64,000 nucleotides of DNA from the NCBI RefSeq assembly GCF_030913705.1, contig NZ_CP133190.1, forward strand, positions 1,798,001-1,862,000. Reading direction: 5' to 3'. Each line of letters opens with the position of its first letter. Within the stretch, counting starts at the first letter, position 1. This DNA comes from Anaerocolumna sp. MB42-C2. Lineage in GTDB: Bacteria; Bacillota; Clostridia; Lachnospirales; Lachnospiraceae. The notes below the pieces were generated by a model. The model had not been told where the DNA came from, searched no databases, and saw only the letters and a program-made list of their open reading frames with translations. Below are positions 34,706 to 43,913 of the stretch, piece by piece. Position numbers and translations under genes: made by a program.

Positions 34706-36154
34706 CTATTCATTACCGTTTTGGGTTTGTTCATAGCTGTATGCAACACGGATAATGTCTTTTTCACCAAAATGTTTGCCGATTAACTGCATACCGATGG
34801 GCAATCCTTTGGAATCCGTTCCGCATGGTAAACTGATCGCGGGTAAACCTGTCAGATTTACAGATACGGTATAGATATCGCCCAGATACATCTTTAATGG
34901 ATCGGATAAACTTTCACCTAATTTTGGTGCAGTGGAAGGAGCCGTCGGCCCCAGCAGAATATCATATTTTTGAAATGCCTTATCAAAACCTTCTTTAATG
35001 ATTGCCTTTACTTTTAAAGCTTTATTATAATAGGCATCATAATATCCGGAGCTTAATACGAAAGCACCAATCATCATTCTGCGTTTTACTTCATTGCCGA
35101 AACCTTCACTTCTGCTCTTCTTATATACATCCTGAAGACCTTCGAAGCTTTCAGTACGGAATCCATATTTCACACCGTCATATCTGGATAAGTTTGAACT
35201 TGCTTCCGCAGAAGCGATAACATAATAAGCAGGTATTGCATAATCTACCGCATCTAAATCAAACTCCTCTACAATCGCGCCTCTATTCTTTAATACTTCA
35301 GCTGCTGCTAAGATGCTATTCTTAACTTCATCATCCAGACCTTTACCTAAATAACCTCTCGGAATACCTATTTTCATACCTTTAACATCATCTATCAGCG
35401 CCTTACTATACTGGTAATTATCCTGTTCAACGGAAGTAGAATCCTTCTTATCATGTCCTGATATTATGTCCAATGCTACGGCACAATCCGATACGGTTCT
35501 TGCAATTGGCCCAATCTGATCCAGAGAGGACGCATAAGCCACTAAACCATAACGGGATACAGTACCATAAGTAGGTTTAATTCCGGTCACACCGCAGAAT
35601 GAACTGGGCTGACGGATGGAACCGCCTGTATCGGAACCTAATGCATAAAAAACTTCATTCGCTGCAACCGCCGCTGCTGAACCACCGCTGGAGCCTCCAG
35701 GTACATGATCTGTATTTCTAGGATTATTGGTAACTCCAAAATAAGATGTCTCGGTGGTACTACCCATAGCAAACTCATCCATGTTGGTTTTACCAATAAT
35801 AACGGCTCCCGCATTTTCCAATTTTTCTATTACCGTTGCATTATAAGGCGGGTTAAAATTATACAGAATTTTTGAACCGCAGGTTGTCTTTATCCCTTTG
35901 GTGCAGATATTATCTTTTACGGCTACCGGAACTCCTGCAAGGGGAGAATCCTTAAATTCCCCTGCATCGATTCGTGTCTGTACTTCCTCAGCTCTTAACA
36001 ATGCTTCCTTTTCCATAACGGTAATATAACAATGATAGGAAGTGTCCTCTAATTTTATTTTATCCAGCTGAGCCTTTGTCGCTTCAACTACTGATATTTC
36101 TTTTTCTTTGATTTTTCTGCCCAGCTCCAGGGCGGATAATGCTGTTATATCCAT
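34706..36154 (-). CDS. gatA: Asp-tRNA(Asn)/Glu-tRNA(Gln) amidotransferase, subunit A
   Basis: GatA is the glutaminase subunit of GatCAB and belongs to the amidase signature family. This 482-residue protein has the complete Ser-cis-Ser-Lys triad: Lys in VAVKDNI (about residue 79), then GGSSGGSAAAVAA (about 152) and SDTGGSIRQPSSFCG (about 176). The length is normal. It lies 157 bases after gatC and 92 bases before the gatB start. Together with GatB and GatC it converts Asp-tRNA(Asn) to Asn-tRNA and Glu-tRNA(Gln) to Gln-tRNA. AAAAGAGG precedes ATG 36154. Confidence 0.98.
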   Translation of the reverse strand: MDITALSALELGRKIKEKEISVVEATKAQLDKIKLEDTSYHCYITVMEKEALLRAEEVQTRIDAGEFKDSPLAGVPVAVKDNICTKGIKTTCGSKILYNFNPPYNATVIEKLENAGAVIIGKTNMDEFAMGSTTETSYFGVTNNPRNTDHVPGGSSGGSAAAVAANEVFYALGSDTGGSIRQPSSFCGVTGIKPTYGTVSRYGLVAYASSLDQIGPIARTVSDCAVALDIISGHDKKDSTSVEQDNYQYSKALIDDVKGMKIGIPRGYLGKGLDDEVKNSILAAAEVLKNRGAIVEEFDLDAVDYAIPAYYVIASAEASSNLSRYDGVKYGFRTESFEGLQDVYKKSRSEGFGNEVKRRMMIGAFVLSSGYYDAYYNKALKVKAIIKEGFDKAFQKYDILLGPTAPSTAPKLGESLSDPLKMYLGDIYTVSVNLTGLPAISLPCGTDSKGLPIGMQLIGKHFGEKDIIRVAYSYEQTQNGNE

Positions 36155-36311
36155 TTCAACCTCTTTTCTGGATATTCATATTAATCTAATACCCAATATT
36201 AAGTTATCTAAAACTTGTTTTACCAATAGTTCAGTCTATAAGGATCAAATATAAGTTTGTTCTGTTGCAAAGCTAGTAGTAAAAAGTTATTTTCTTAAAT
36301 CTTACTAATAT

Positions 36312-36599
36312 TTATTCAACCGTCTTTGGAACCATAAAGCAGCCGTCTTTACTTGCCGGTGCATTGCTAAGCAGCATCTCCCTGTTTGGTTCATTAACTA
36401 CTACATCTTCACGAAATACATTACGAATAGGAAACACATGGGACATAGGTTCAATATGATCCGTATCCAGTTCATTCATGGTATCCATATACGCCAATAT
36501 ACTGCCTAAATCCTTTTTAGCTTTCTCTTTCTCTTCCCCGTTTAAATCTAGTTTAGCCAGAGCAGCTACATATTCTATTGTTTCATCAGTTATCGCCAT
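36312..36599 (-). CDS. gatC: Asp-tRNA(Asn)/Glu-tRNA(Gln) amidotransferase, subunit C
   Basis: This 95-residue protein wraps around GatA and GatB to stabilise the complex. It has the GatC pattern: an N-terminal helix ([21 protein letters not shown]), a central [19 protein letters not shown] segment (about residues 46-65) and the C-terminal [17 protein letters not shown] block. It follows aspS after 224 bases. AAAAGGAG precedes ATG 36599. Its place between a non-discriminating AspRS gene and gatA is typical of clostridial Asn-tRNA operons. Confidence 0.96.
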   Translation of the reverse strand: MAITDETIEYVAALAKLDLNGEEKEKAKKDLGSILAYMDTMNELDTDHIEPMSHVFPIRNVFREDVVVNEPNREMLLSNAPASKDGCFMVPKTVE

Positions 36600-36823
36600 A
36601 ATAATCTCCTTTTATCATTTAAATTTTTAGATGATTGCTTACAATATAGTTGTTAAAATATTCCATAAAATACATATGAATTTTATAGCTTCAGTAACCT
36701 TAAGGGGCAAGATTCAACTCTAGAATTGTATGAATTGCATGTGATATTAATACAACTTTTGAGTTCCGCAATTATCAAATTTAACTTTTACATACAATTT
36801 CAGGATAAATTGTATGCCTTTAT

Positions 36824-38164
36824 TTATGGTTCCAGTCTTGATACATCCCTTGGAAAGAGGGTTGTTTCCCTAACGTTCTGTTCATCAAGCAGTCTCATGG
36901 TAAGACGTTCCAAACCGATTCCAAGTCCACCATGAGGCGGCATTCCGTGTTTATGGATCATTAGGAAATTGGTGAAATCATTGGGGTCCATACCTCTGGC
37001 AGCCATTTTGGCAACCTGATCTTCATAGGAGTGAATTCTCTGTCCACCGGTTGTTATCTCCATACCTTTAAATAACAAATCAAAGCTTAGGGTAAACTTA
37101 GTGTCCGATGGATCATCCATTGCATAAAATGGTCTCTTCTTAGACGGATAATGTGTTACAAACACGAAATCACTGTTATATTCCTCTTTGAAGTATCTTC
37201 CGATCAGTATTTCTTCCTCAGGCTCTAAGTCATAGGGATTGCGAATCTTACGTTCATATTTTTCAGATACTAATCTCTTCGCTTCATCAAAACGAACCGC
37301 CGGGATGTTAGTCACATCAGGAAGCGTAATTCCTAACAGTTTGATTTCTTTCGCGTATTCTTCCGTCAAAAACTGAAATGTATGTTTTAACATGGCAGCT
37401 TCCATATCCATAATATCTTCAAATCCATCTATATATCCCATTTCAAAGTCAAGGCTGGTATATTCATTTAAATGTCTTGTTGTATTATGTTTTTCTGCAC
37501 GGAATACGGGAGACGCTTCAAAGACCCTGTCATAAACCCCAACCATGGTTTGTTTATAAAACTGCGGACTTTGTGCCAAAAAAGCTTTTTTCCCGAAGTA
37601 TTCAAGTTTAAATACATTCGCTCCGCCCTCTGCATTACCTGCAACGATTTTAGGTGTTCTGATTTCGGTAAAATGTTGTGAAAACATAAAATCACGAAAT
37701 CCTCTTACAAGCCCTTCCTGAATTTTAAAAATTGCCCTCTCTCGTACATTTCTAAGAGAAATCGGTCTTAAGGATAATTTAGTTTCCAAGGAAGTCTTTA
37801 ATTTCCACTTGCTGATGGGAATCGGCATTGTTGAATCTTTCGCAGGTTCCGATAATAAACGGATTGCTAAGATGCGGATTTCAAAACCTCCCGGTGCCCG
37901 TTCTTCCCTGTTTACCAATCCGGTCACTTCTACCGTAGCACCTTCTCTTAAATCCTTGCTGTTAAATTCAGATATTTTTCCTTCTTCATAAACACATTGT
38001 ACTAAACCATCGTATCTTCTTAATACAACAAACGAGAATTCACTCATATCCCTGACGGTATGAACAGCCCCTTTTATTTTAATTTCTTTTCCTTTAAAAT
38101 CACCGGTAAGAATATCTATTATCTCTACCGTATCTTTTTGTTTTAAACCATTTACAAAATCCAT
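36824..38164 (-). CDS. aspS: Non-discriminating (archaeal-type) aspartyl-tRNA synthetase
   Basis: This 446-residue class II synthetase is of the short archaeal type, lacking the GAD insertion of the bacterial 590-residue AspRS. It has an N-terminal OB fold (residues 20-105: VHTVRDMSEFSFVVLRR) and a catalytic core with motif 2 (VFRAEKHNTTRHLNEYTSLDFEM, about 215-237) and motif 3 (GLGIGLERLTMRLL, about 412). Enzymes of this type charge both tRNA(Asp) and tRNA(Asn), and GatCAB then amidates Asp-tRNA(Asn). The downstream gatC, gatA and gatB genes and the T-box with an AAC specifier support this role. AAGGAGG precedes ATG 38164. Confidence 0.93.
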   Translation of the reverse strand: MDFVNGLKQKDTVEIIDILTGDFKGKEIKIKGAVHTVRDMSEFSFVVLRRYDGLVQCVYEEGKISEFNSKDLREGATVEVTGLVNREERAPGGFEIRILAIRLLSEPAKDSTMPIPISKWKLKTSLETKLSLRPISLRNVRERAIFKIQEGLVRGFRDFMFSQHFTEIRTPKIVAGNAEGGANVFKLEYFGKKAFLAQSPQFYKQTMVGVYDRVFEASPVFRAEKHNTTRHLNEYTSLDFEMGYIDGFEDIMDMEAAMLKHTFQFLTEEYAKEIKLLGITLPDVTNIPAVRFDEAKRLVSEKYERKIRNPYDLEPEEEILIGRYFKEEYNSDFVFVTHYPSKKRPFYAMDDPSDTKFTLSFDLLFKGMEITTGGQRIHSYEDQVAKMAARGMDPNDFTNFLMIHKHGMPPHGGLGIGLERLTMRLLDEQNVRETTLFPRDVSRLEP

Positions 38165-38242
38165 GTATATGCCTCCTTGTACTTCTTAAATTTTCTTTAT
38201 TAACAAACCCTGATTTAAATGTATGGAATGCTTCTTTTACAC

Positions 38243-38285
38243 TTTATTTCATAGGAAAGTTCGGAGAACATTCTTATGAAATAAA
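38243..38285. other. Second hairpin between T-box terminator and aspS
   Basis: An inverted repeat with arms of 20 bases (TTTATTTCATAGGAAAGTTC and its near-complement) surrounds a GGA loop, with two mismatches. It follows immediately after the T-box terminator and precedes aspS by about 80 bases. The core GGAAAGTTCGGAGAAC recurs in the perfect hairpin at 55126-55170. Confidence 0.6.
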
Positions 38286-38590
38286 AAAAGTCCCGAGCAT
38301 ATACGATTTAAAAATCATATATGCTCGGGACGGGATATTAAGTTTTACCCGCGGTACCACCCGCATTGAAAGTTGATAGCTTTCCTCTCTTACACTTAAC
38401 GCGTGTTACGCATAAACCTACTACAGAGTACCTTAGTTTAAGGTATTATCCATTCAATTTATGAGCTCCGGAGTGTTCCTTCCCGTATCTATCATCCAAG
38501 GCATGCTCTCAGTCGGTGACACGCCATTCCTGTTTATCAATGTCTTCCATACAGGTTAGTCTCTTTCATAGCTTTATTCCTATTATATTA
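38283..38590 (-). promoter_or_regulatory. T-box riboswitch of the aspS-gatCAB operon
   Basis: On the minus strand the T-box sequence GGGTGGTACCGCG is at 38350-38362. It is followed by a strong intrinsic terminator (GTCCCGAGCATAT stem, 38290-38331, then seven T residues at 38283-38289). The 5' part forms the specifier stem. In the expected position before CACUCCGGAGC-like sequence lies GGAAC (38475-38479), whose overlapping codons are GAA (Glu) and AAC (Asn). Uncharged tRNA should stabilise the antiterminator and switch on aspS, gatC, gatA and gatB. The specifier placement is my reading from pattern, not from a fold. Confidence 0.92.
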
Positions 38591-38669
38591 ATACATTACA
38601 TTGTGTATTTTTTCATTATTGACTTATATTAACACAGAATTTTTAATATAGCAAGGGTAATTTTTTAAA

Positions 38670-39689
38670 TTACCGTAATTCCATTCTTAAGGAGGCTTTC
38701 CCATCCTTACAGGAAATAAACCCAAGTGCTCCGTTAATCATAGTCATGGCAGGGGCTTTATGTCCAATATCGGCTTCTAATATTACAGGGACCTCTAATT
38801 CTCCAAGAACGGATAATACCGCTTCTTTGTAGGATATTTCGCCTTGCTCATCATAAAATGCCGGTCTCCCGAACACGAAACCTTTTGCATTTTGAAACCA
38901 TCCGGCTTCCCTTAACTGCCACAACCCCCTGGTCAGGGCTTCACTGTTTAGCGAAAAACTTTCCAGATACCATACTACACCATGTTCCTTACATTTTTCA
39001 ACAAAGCAGGCAGTTTTATCATATTTCGTTCCGACAAGATTAAGCAATACATCCAGGCATCCACCTAAAAGCCTGCCGTTCAAATTAATTTCTTCCTGTC
39101 CGGTTATATTCTTCCAATAAACTTCTTTGTCCGTATGATAACTTTCCAATCCGGTGATTCTGTCATAAAACCCATCCTCGTAAAAATCAAAACTTGTCTG
39201 TACTATATTATTTCCCTCTAATATAGTAAGGTTATTTTCTATTGCCTTATGCCAGGGTTCCATTCCGAAATCATTAAAATTACAACCATAAACCGTTGCC
39301 ATATTACAGTTCGTTGTCACCGTGAAAGTGATACCGGTATTATCTGAATAACCCTGTATCCAGGTTGGATTTAATGAAATCTGATTAAAATCCACAAAGG
39401 GAAGCATCTCCATAAGATAATCTCCACCTTTTGCAGAAATTATCCACCTGACCTCTTCCTCTTTTATGAGTTTCATAAATTCTTCCGCCCGGGTTTTTCC
39501 ATCCGAGCTTCTGCCTTTAATGCTGGAGCGTACATGGGCTGTTTCCAGAAGTTTATAACCTTTCAAAGACAACTGCCTCTTGCCGGAATCCAGCCGGATG
39601 ATATCTGTATCTCTTTTATTTCCGTCTGAAAGTGCGGTAATACCGATGGTACCTCCCTTTTGTATAAACGCCGGATAAATCATAATCAT
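38670..39689 (-). CDS. LD-carboxypeptidase family S66 protein
   Basis: This protein of 337-339 residues is a peptidase S66 member (LdcA/MccF group), serine hydrolases that trim the terminal D-amino acid from murein tetrapeptides in recycling, or cleave microcin C-type conjugates. Landmarks are KGGTIGITALSDG near the start, WIISAKGGDYLMEMLPFVDF (about residue 85), WIQGYSDNTGITF with the nucleophile region, and the C-terminal PVILEADIGHKAPAMTMINGA with the catalytic His. There is no signal peptide, so it works in the cytoplasm. ATG 39689 or 39683 is possible; AAAGGAAC precedes. The distinction between LdcA and MccF cannot be made from the sequence alone. Confidence 0.88.
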   Translation of the reverse strand: MIMIYPAFIQKGGTIGITALSDGNKRDTDIIRLDSGKRQLSLKGYKLLETAHVRSSIKGRSSDGKTRAEEFMKLIKEEEVRWIISAKGGDYLMEMLPFVDFNQISLNPTWIQGYSDNTGITFTVTTNCNMATVYGCNFNDFGMEPWHKAIENNLTILEGNNIVQTSFDFYEDGFYDRITGLESYHTDKEVYWKNITGQEEINLNGRLLGGCLDVLLNLVGTKYDKTACFVEKCKEHGVVWYLESFSLNSEALTRGLWQLREAGWFQNAKGFVFGRPAFYDEQGEISYKEAVLSVLGELEVPVILEADIGHKAPAMTMINGALGFISCKDGKASLRMELR

Positions 39690-39728
39690 AAGTTCCTTTC
39701 TTTTATTCCTTGCATCTTTTAATCAGCA

Positions 39729-41258
39729 TTAGTTCCCGGTACCAACGGTATAATAAAGTTCTGATTCGCCGTCCGTTGAAATATAACATTCTATCTGTCC
39801 TTTCGAATACTTGGTCGTGAGAAGTGAACCCTTTCCGAAGATTGGTTCCATTTCATAAATACGCATTTCCTCCCAGTCTTTTAACTGATTTGCTCCCATA
39901 TCTTCCTGTCCGCCTTTTATAAAAGGCGCATAATCAGAATCATTAAAATAGGATTTAGTTGTCTTAGTATAAACCTTTGATTTTATAGTTTTAGCCGTAC
40001 CGTTATTTTTAACCAGCACATAAAAAATATCACAGTAGTTGTCATTATAACGGTATACAATCGCAACTCCCGGTTTTACCCCTGTTAACTTACCATTCTC
40101 AGCGGTTACCACCAAAGGATCGGAGGAGAATATATTGTTATTTAAATCACTTGCCGGTAACTGTACCGTCTTTCCCACAGATACAACCTGCCGCTTTGTA
40201 TCCTGGCCAATTAACCATGCCGGCAAATGTGTTTTACGGTAAGGGGATTGTGGATCCTCACTCTTAAAATCATACTCGGTTTCTAATTTTTTTACCGCAC
40301 TGAAATTTACATAGTTTAAGTTTCCTGTAACCGTTTCTGTTCTGTATCCATCATTCTCTGCATATTCGTGGAACATTAATACACTGTTGGAATCGTCATA
40401 TTCTATACACTCATATCCAAGATTACTTAATACAGCATGGTGAACGGTACCAAACCCCTGGTACAACGCCTTTTTCTCAATCAGTGCTGAAAAAGCCGTT
40501 CTATATTTTCCAGATAAAGTGATCCCTTTTTTCCAGGCATCATACTCAAATTGATTATATTGTTTCTCTGTTATTTCAGAACCACCGTTATTTATTACAG
40601 CATTAATTGCTGCAAGAATACGTTGATTCGTTGTTGTATTCTTAGAATCCGCAGCCGTTTTAGCAAATTTCTTAATCAGATCATTTTCTTTTTTGTGTTG
40701 CGCCTTCGTAATATGGATTCCTTTTTTATCTGAATAAGAAATACTATCCCCCTCTTTATCTCTGGTCAAATCAACATAACTGCTGGGTGAAATCGCAGTA
40801 TCGGCTTTTACGGTAATATTAAATTTATCAATTAGTTTACTTCCGTCGTATACGTATAAAGTAGCTTTGCCAGGTGCCAGTGCATATACGACCATATTAT
40901 ATGGCTCGGCCAGTATGACATTTCCTTTAGCATCAGCCACAAATATTCCAACTGCTTTTAAATCCGTATTTGCTTTCAGTCCGACCACACTGTCATCTGA
41001 TATCTTATAAGTATATTTCATGAATTTTTTATAGTCGACACGGCCGTCTCTCGGGTAAATAGTTTCAAAATAACTGTTTACCAATCCACTGGTTCGATAT
41101 GCAAATTCCGCATCCGAATGATATTGAGTTAAAGTTATATCACAGGTTTCTGCCTGTACAGTCTTTGCTGATATTAATGTAAATGCAAAAAGTATTAATA
41201 TCATTATCCCAAAATCTTTGCATCTGAAATTTTTGACTGTTTTTATGGTTTTAATCAT
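39729..41258 (-). CDS. Secreted protein with Ig-like and transglutaminase-like regions
   Basis: This 509-residue protein has a signal peptide (basic start, then FGIMILILFAFTLISAKTVQA, cleavage near residue 36). Two Ig-like, BIG2-type stretches are suggested: residues 90-160 (APGKATLYVYDGSKLIDKFNITVKA) and about 355-420 (VVSVGKTVQLPASDL, LTGVKPGVAIVYRYNDN). The middle (about 240-310) looks like a degenerate transglutaminase domain (SGKYRTAFSALIEKKALYQGFGTVHHAVLSNLGYE, then MFHEYAENDGYRTETVTG), but the expected catalytic Cys is absent. It therefore probably binds rather than cuts. It lies 28 bases behind another secreted Ig-like protein and is likely co-transcribed with it. The function is unknown. 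Confidence 0.7.
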   Translation of the reverse strand: MIKTIKTVKNFRCKDFGIMILILFAFTLISAKTVQAETCDITLTQYHSDAEFAYRTSGLVNSYFETIYPRDGRVDYKKFMKYTYKISDDSVVGLKANTDLKAVGIFVADAKGNVILAEPYNMVVYALAPGKATLYVYDGSKLIDKFNITVKADTAISPSSYVDLTRDKEGDSISYSDKKGIHITKAQHKKENDLIKKFAKTAADSKNTTTNQRILAAINAVINNGGSEITEKQYNQFEYDAWKKGITLSGKYRTAFSALIEKKALYQGFGTVHHAVLSNLGYECIEYDDSNSVLMFHEYAENDGYRTETVTGNLNYVNFSAVKKLETEYDFKSEDPQSPYRKTHLPAWLIGQDTKRQVVSVGKTVQLPASDLNNNIFSSDPLVVTAENGKLTGVKPGVAIVYRYNDNYCDIFYVLVKNNGTAKTIKSKVYTKTTKSYFNDSDYAPFIKGGQEDMGANQLKDWEEMRIYEMEPIFGKGSLLTTKYSKGQIECYISTDGESELYYTVGTGN

Positions 41259-41286
41259 AATATGTTCCCCTTTACTGTTCTCCTAT

Positions 41287-42216
41287 TTATTTTATATGCG
41301 GAATATCAACCTCTACCGGTTTTTTAGGGGGATACACTTTACTGTAAGCCCTTACCGTTATTTTATAACTTACCACTCCGTATTCTTGATCCGGTACGTA
41401 TGCCGTAATTTTACTTTCTTCCTTCGGATTAATATAACCGGGATTAATATTTTCCACCTTAACCGTATTCCCGTTTGCATCATACCATGCAATCGTGTAA
41501 TATGTATTCGCTGCAACTTTTGTATTATTGTTTTTAATACTAAAAGTAAAATTAGTGTCACCGGGAGCCACTTTTCCACCCTTAGCATCCGTAACTATCA
41601 TTTTTTTAGTGCAATCTGTAAATTTTATTCCCAAACCGGTATCTATCTCAAATTCATTTAATTCTAAGGTACTCTTTGATAAATCAACATTATAATCCTC
41701 ATCTGGTTCATATGTTTCATAGACTGTAGCTCCAGGGTTAAGTGCTGCTGCCGTAACATCATCAAACTTAAGAAAGCCCCCGTCGGAAGACCTAAGAACC
41801 GTTGCAAACGAAACATATTCCACATAACCGTCTTTGGTTTTGTTCGTTATTTTCACAAGATAGGTTCCGTCCTGAAGTTTCTTTACAAAAGAGGCAGTGA
41901 TATCGGTTTTCTTTACAGTCAGTTTGATCGTATAGGTATAAGCTTTTCCTTTTACGGTTATTGTAGTCGCCCCTGCCTTATTGGCCTTAAAATACAGTGT
42001 AGTATCTTCTATCTTAACAGTGGAGGCTGCCTTTTTATTGCTGTATGTAACTTTTTCAATCTTTCCCATCCCTAAAAAATTATAATTATAATCCTGTCCT
42101 TCATACATAACGGCACTTAATGTATTAAAGGCTGCTTTTGCAGAAGTTGCCGGATAGCCGGATAATAACAATATCAGTACCATCGTAACCAGCAGCAATC
42201 CTTTTGATTTTTTCAT
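41287..42216 (-). CDS. Secreted protein with N-terminal Ig-like domain
   Basis: This 309-residue protein starts at ATG 42216, after GGGAGAG, with a clear signal peptide (MKKSKGLLLVTMVLILLLSG, cleavage near AKA at residue 28). Residues 40-105 form a BIG2-like beta domain (LYFKANKAGATTITVKGKAYTYTIKL). The rest has two further beta-rich repeats, including YVEYVSFATVLRSSDGGFLKFDDVTA and FSIKNNNTKVAANTYYTIAWYDANGN, resembling bacterial FxLYD-type or DUF5067-like envelope modules. There is no LPXTG or lipobox, so it is probably released or held by its partner. It is the first gene of a two-gene unit with the next secreted protein. Confidence 0.75.
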   Translation of the reverse strand: MKKSKGLLLVTMVLILLLSGYPATSAKAAFNTLSAVMYEGQDYNYNFLGMGKIEKVTYSNKKAASTVKIEDTTLYFKANKAGATTITVKGKAYTYTIKLTVKKTDITASFVKKLQDGTYLVKITNKTKDGYVEYVSFATVLRSSDGGFLKFDDVTAAALNPGATVYETYEPDEDYNVDLSKSTLELNEFEIDTGLGIKFTDCTKKMIVTDAKGGKVAPGDTNFTFSIKNNNTKVAANTYYTIAWYDANGNTVKVENINPGYINPKEESKITAYVPDQEYGVVSYKITVRAYSKVYPPKKPVEVDIPHIK

Positions 42217-42461
42217 ATTGATACTCTCCCATAACACATCTGCTCACAGATGCGTTAATGCCACAAATAAGAAAGGTGAAAGATTCGCTATGTGGCATTT
42301 CCTTTCCTTAAATGTATTTTGTCAGATTATTTATAGTAACCCCTTTCCCTGATTGGATCATTTTACATGTATGTTACATTCCTTTCTCTACATAATTTTA
42401 TCTATTTTATCCATTTCTGTCAATATTTATCATATTTTTACATAATTCAATGTTAATTGCC

Positions 42462-42623
42462 GTTCTTGTTCAAAGGAACAAACGCGACGCTTATTTGTGA
42501 GGGTATTGTCACAGAAAACCGGAGAACTGCAGCGTAGGAACGCTGTCTTCTCGTTTTGTGTGTTTCGCGAAGTCTGTTATTGTTCGCAGAACTGCTGCTT
42601 TTTGCAGGGGAGTGAACAATAAA
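42462..42623 (+). repeat. Dispersed MITE-like repeat, copy 2
   Basis: This 162-base copy matches copies 1 and 3 along its length, including GTCACAGAAAACCGGAGAA, the GCGTAGGAACGC block it shares with copy 1, TTCGCGAAG and GCTGCTTTTTGCAGGGGA. The left end (GTTCTTGTTCA) is diverged and the right end is GTGAACAATAAA. No flanking duplication is visible, so it may be the oldest copy. It abuts the terminator of dapL. Confidence 0.85.
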
Positions 42624-42624
42624 T

Positions 42625-42670
42625 AAAAAACCTCCAAACCTGGATATGTGTTAGTCCAGTTTGAAGGTTA
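42625..42670 (-). terminator. Intrinsic terminator of the glnA-dapF-dapL operon
   Basis: On the minus strand AACCTTCAAACTGG pairs with CCAGGTTTGGAGGTT and TTTTTTA follows. It begins a few bases after the dapL stop codon. Confidence 0.85.
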
Positions 42671-42677
42671 ATCGAAT

Positions 42678-43892
42678 TTATAATTTTTTTATTCTCTCAA
42701 TCGCTTCCAGTGTATTTTCATAAGTACCAAAAGCGGTGAGACGGAAATATCCTTCCCCATGAGGACCGAAACCTGATCCGGGGGTACCTACTACATTGGC
42801 CTCTTTTAACAGATAATCAAAGAATTCCCAGGAGGTCATCTTACCAGGTGTCTTTAACCAGATATAAGGTGCATTCACGCCCCCTGAAACCTGGTAACCG
42901 GCAGCCGCCAGACCTTCTCTTATTACTTTGGCATTATTCATGTAGTAAGCAATCTGACTCTTAGTCTGTTTTTTACCCTCTTCTGTGTAAACTGCAACGC
43001 CGGCAGCTTGAATAATATAAGGAGTACCATTAAATTTTGTACCGTGACGTCTTGCCCACAAGCTGTTTAACATTACATCATGGCACTTTAACTCTTTCGG
43101 TATAACCGTAAAAGCTAATCTGGTACCTGTAAAACCGGCATTTTTAGAGAAACTCCTAAGTTCGATGGCACAGGTCTTAGCACCCTCACATTCATAAATA
43201 CTATGAGGTACATTTTCTTCCGATATATACGCCTCATATGCAGCATCATATATAATTACAGCACCTACTTTATTGGCATAATTCACCCACTTCTGAAGCT
43301 CTGCTTTATTAATGGTAGAGCCGGTAGGGTTATTTGGAAAACACAGATAAATAATATCCGGTTCCTCCTTTGGTAATTCGGGAGCAAAATTACTTTCTTC
43401 GGTACATGGCATATAAATTACTTCACTCCATCTTCCAAGTTCAGGCAAATATTCCCCCGTTCTTCCTGCCATGGCATTACTGTCTACATAAACAGGATAT
43501 ACCGGATCACATACTGCTATTTTATTGTTTATATCAAAAATTTCCTGGATATTGCCGGAATCACTTTTTGCACCGTCACTAATAAAGATTTCATCAATTG
43601 CTATATCCACACCTCTGGTTTTATAATCGTTCTCTACTATGGCAGTTCTTAAAAATTCATAACCAAGATCGGGTGCATAACCTTTAAAAGTCTCCTTAAC
43701 AGCCATTTCATCAGTTGCTTTATGCAAGGCTTCAATTACAGCGGGAGCTAATGGCAGCGTAACATCTCCGATTCCCAAGCGGATTATTTTTTTATCCGGA
43801 TTGGCTTCCGTAAATGCCCTAACTTTCTTTCCAATATCCGAAAACAAATAACTTCCGGGTAATTTCAAGTAATTTTCATTAATTTTAAACAT
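42678..43892 (-). CDS. dapL: LL-diaminopimelate aminotransferase
   Basis: DapL makes LL-diaminopimelate from tetrahydrodipicolinate in one PLP-dependent step, replacing DapD, DapC and DapE. The 404-residue protein has [21 protein letters not shown] at the start, [28 protein letters not shown], and the PLP-lysine region [15 protein letters not shown] (about residue 245). These match known DapL enzymes of plants, Chlamydia and Clostridia. ATG 43892 is chosen because AAGGAG lies nine bases ahead; this start is 21 bases beyond dapF. The product feeds directly into DapF, encoded just upstream, for meso-DAP and lysine. Confidence 0.95.
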   Translation of the reverse strand: MFKINENYLKLPGSYLFSDIGKKVRAFTEANPDKKIIRLGIGDVTLPLAPAVIEALHKATDEMAVKETFKGYAPDLGYEFLRTAIVENDYKTRGVDIAIDEIFISDGAKSDSGNIQEIFDINNKIAVCDPVYPVYVDSNAMAGRTGEYLPELGRWSEVIYMPCTEESNFAPELPKEEPDIIYLCFPNNPTGSTINKAELQKWVNYANKVGAVIIYDAAYEAYISEENVPHSIYECEGAKTCAIELRSFSKNAGFTGTRLAFTVIPKELKCHDVMLNSLWARRHGTKFNGTPYIIQAAGVAVYTEEGKKQTKSQIAYYMNNAKVIREGLAAAGYQVSGGVNAPYIWLKTPGKMTSWEFFDYLLKEANVVGTPGSGFGPHGEGYFRLTAFGTYENTLEAIERIKKL

Positions 43893-43913
43893 AGATTCTG
43901 CTCCTTTATACAA

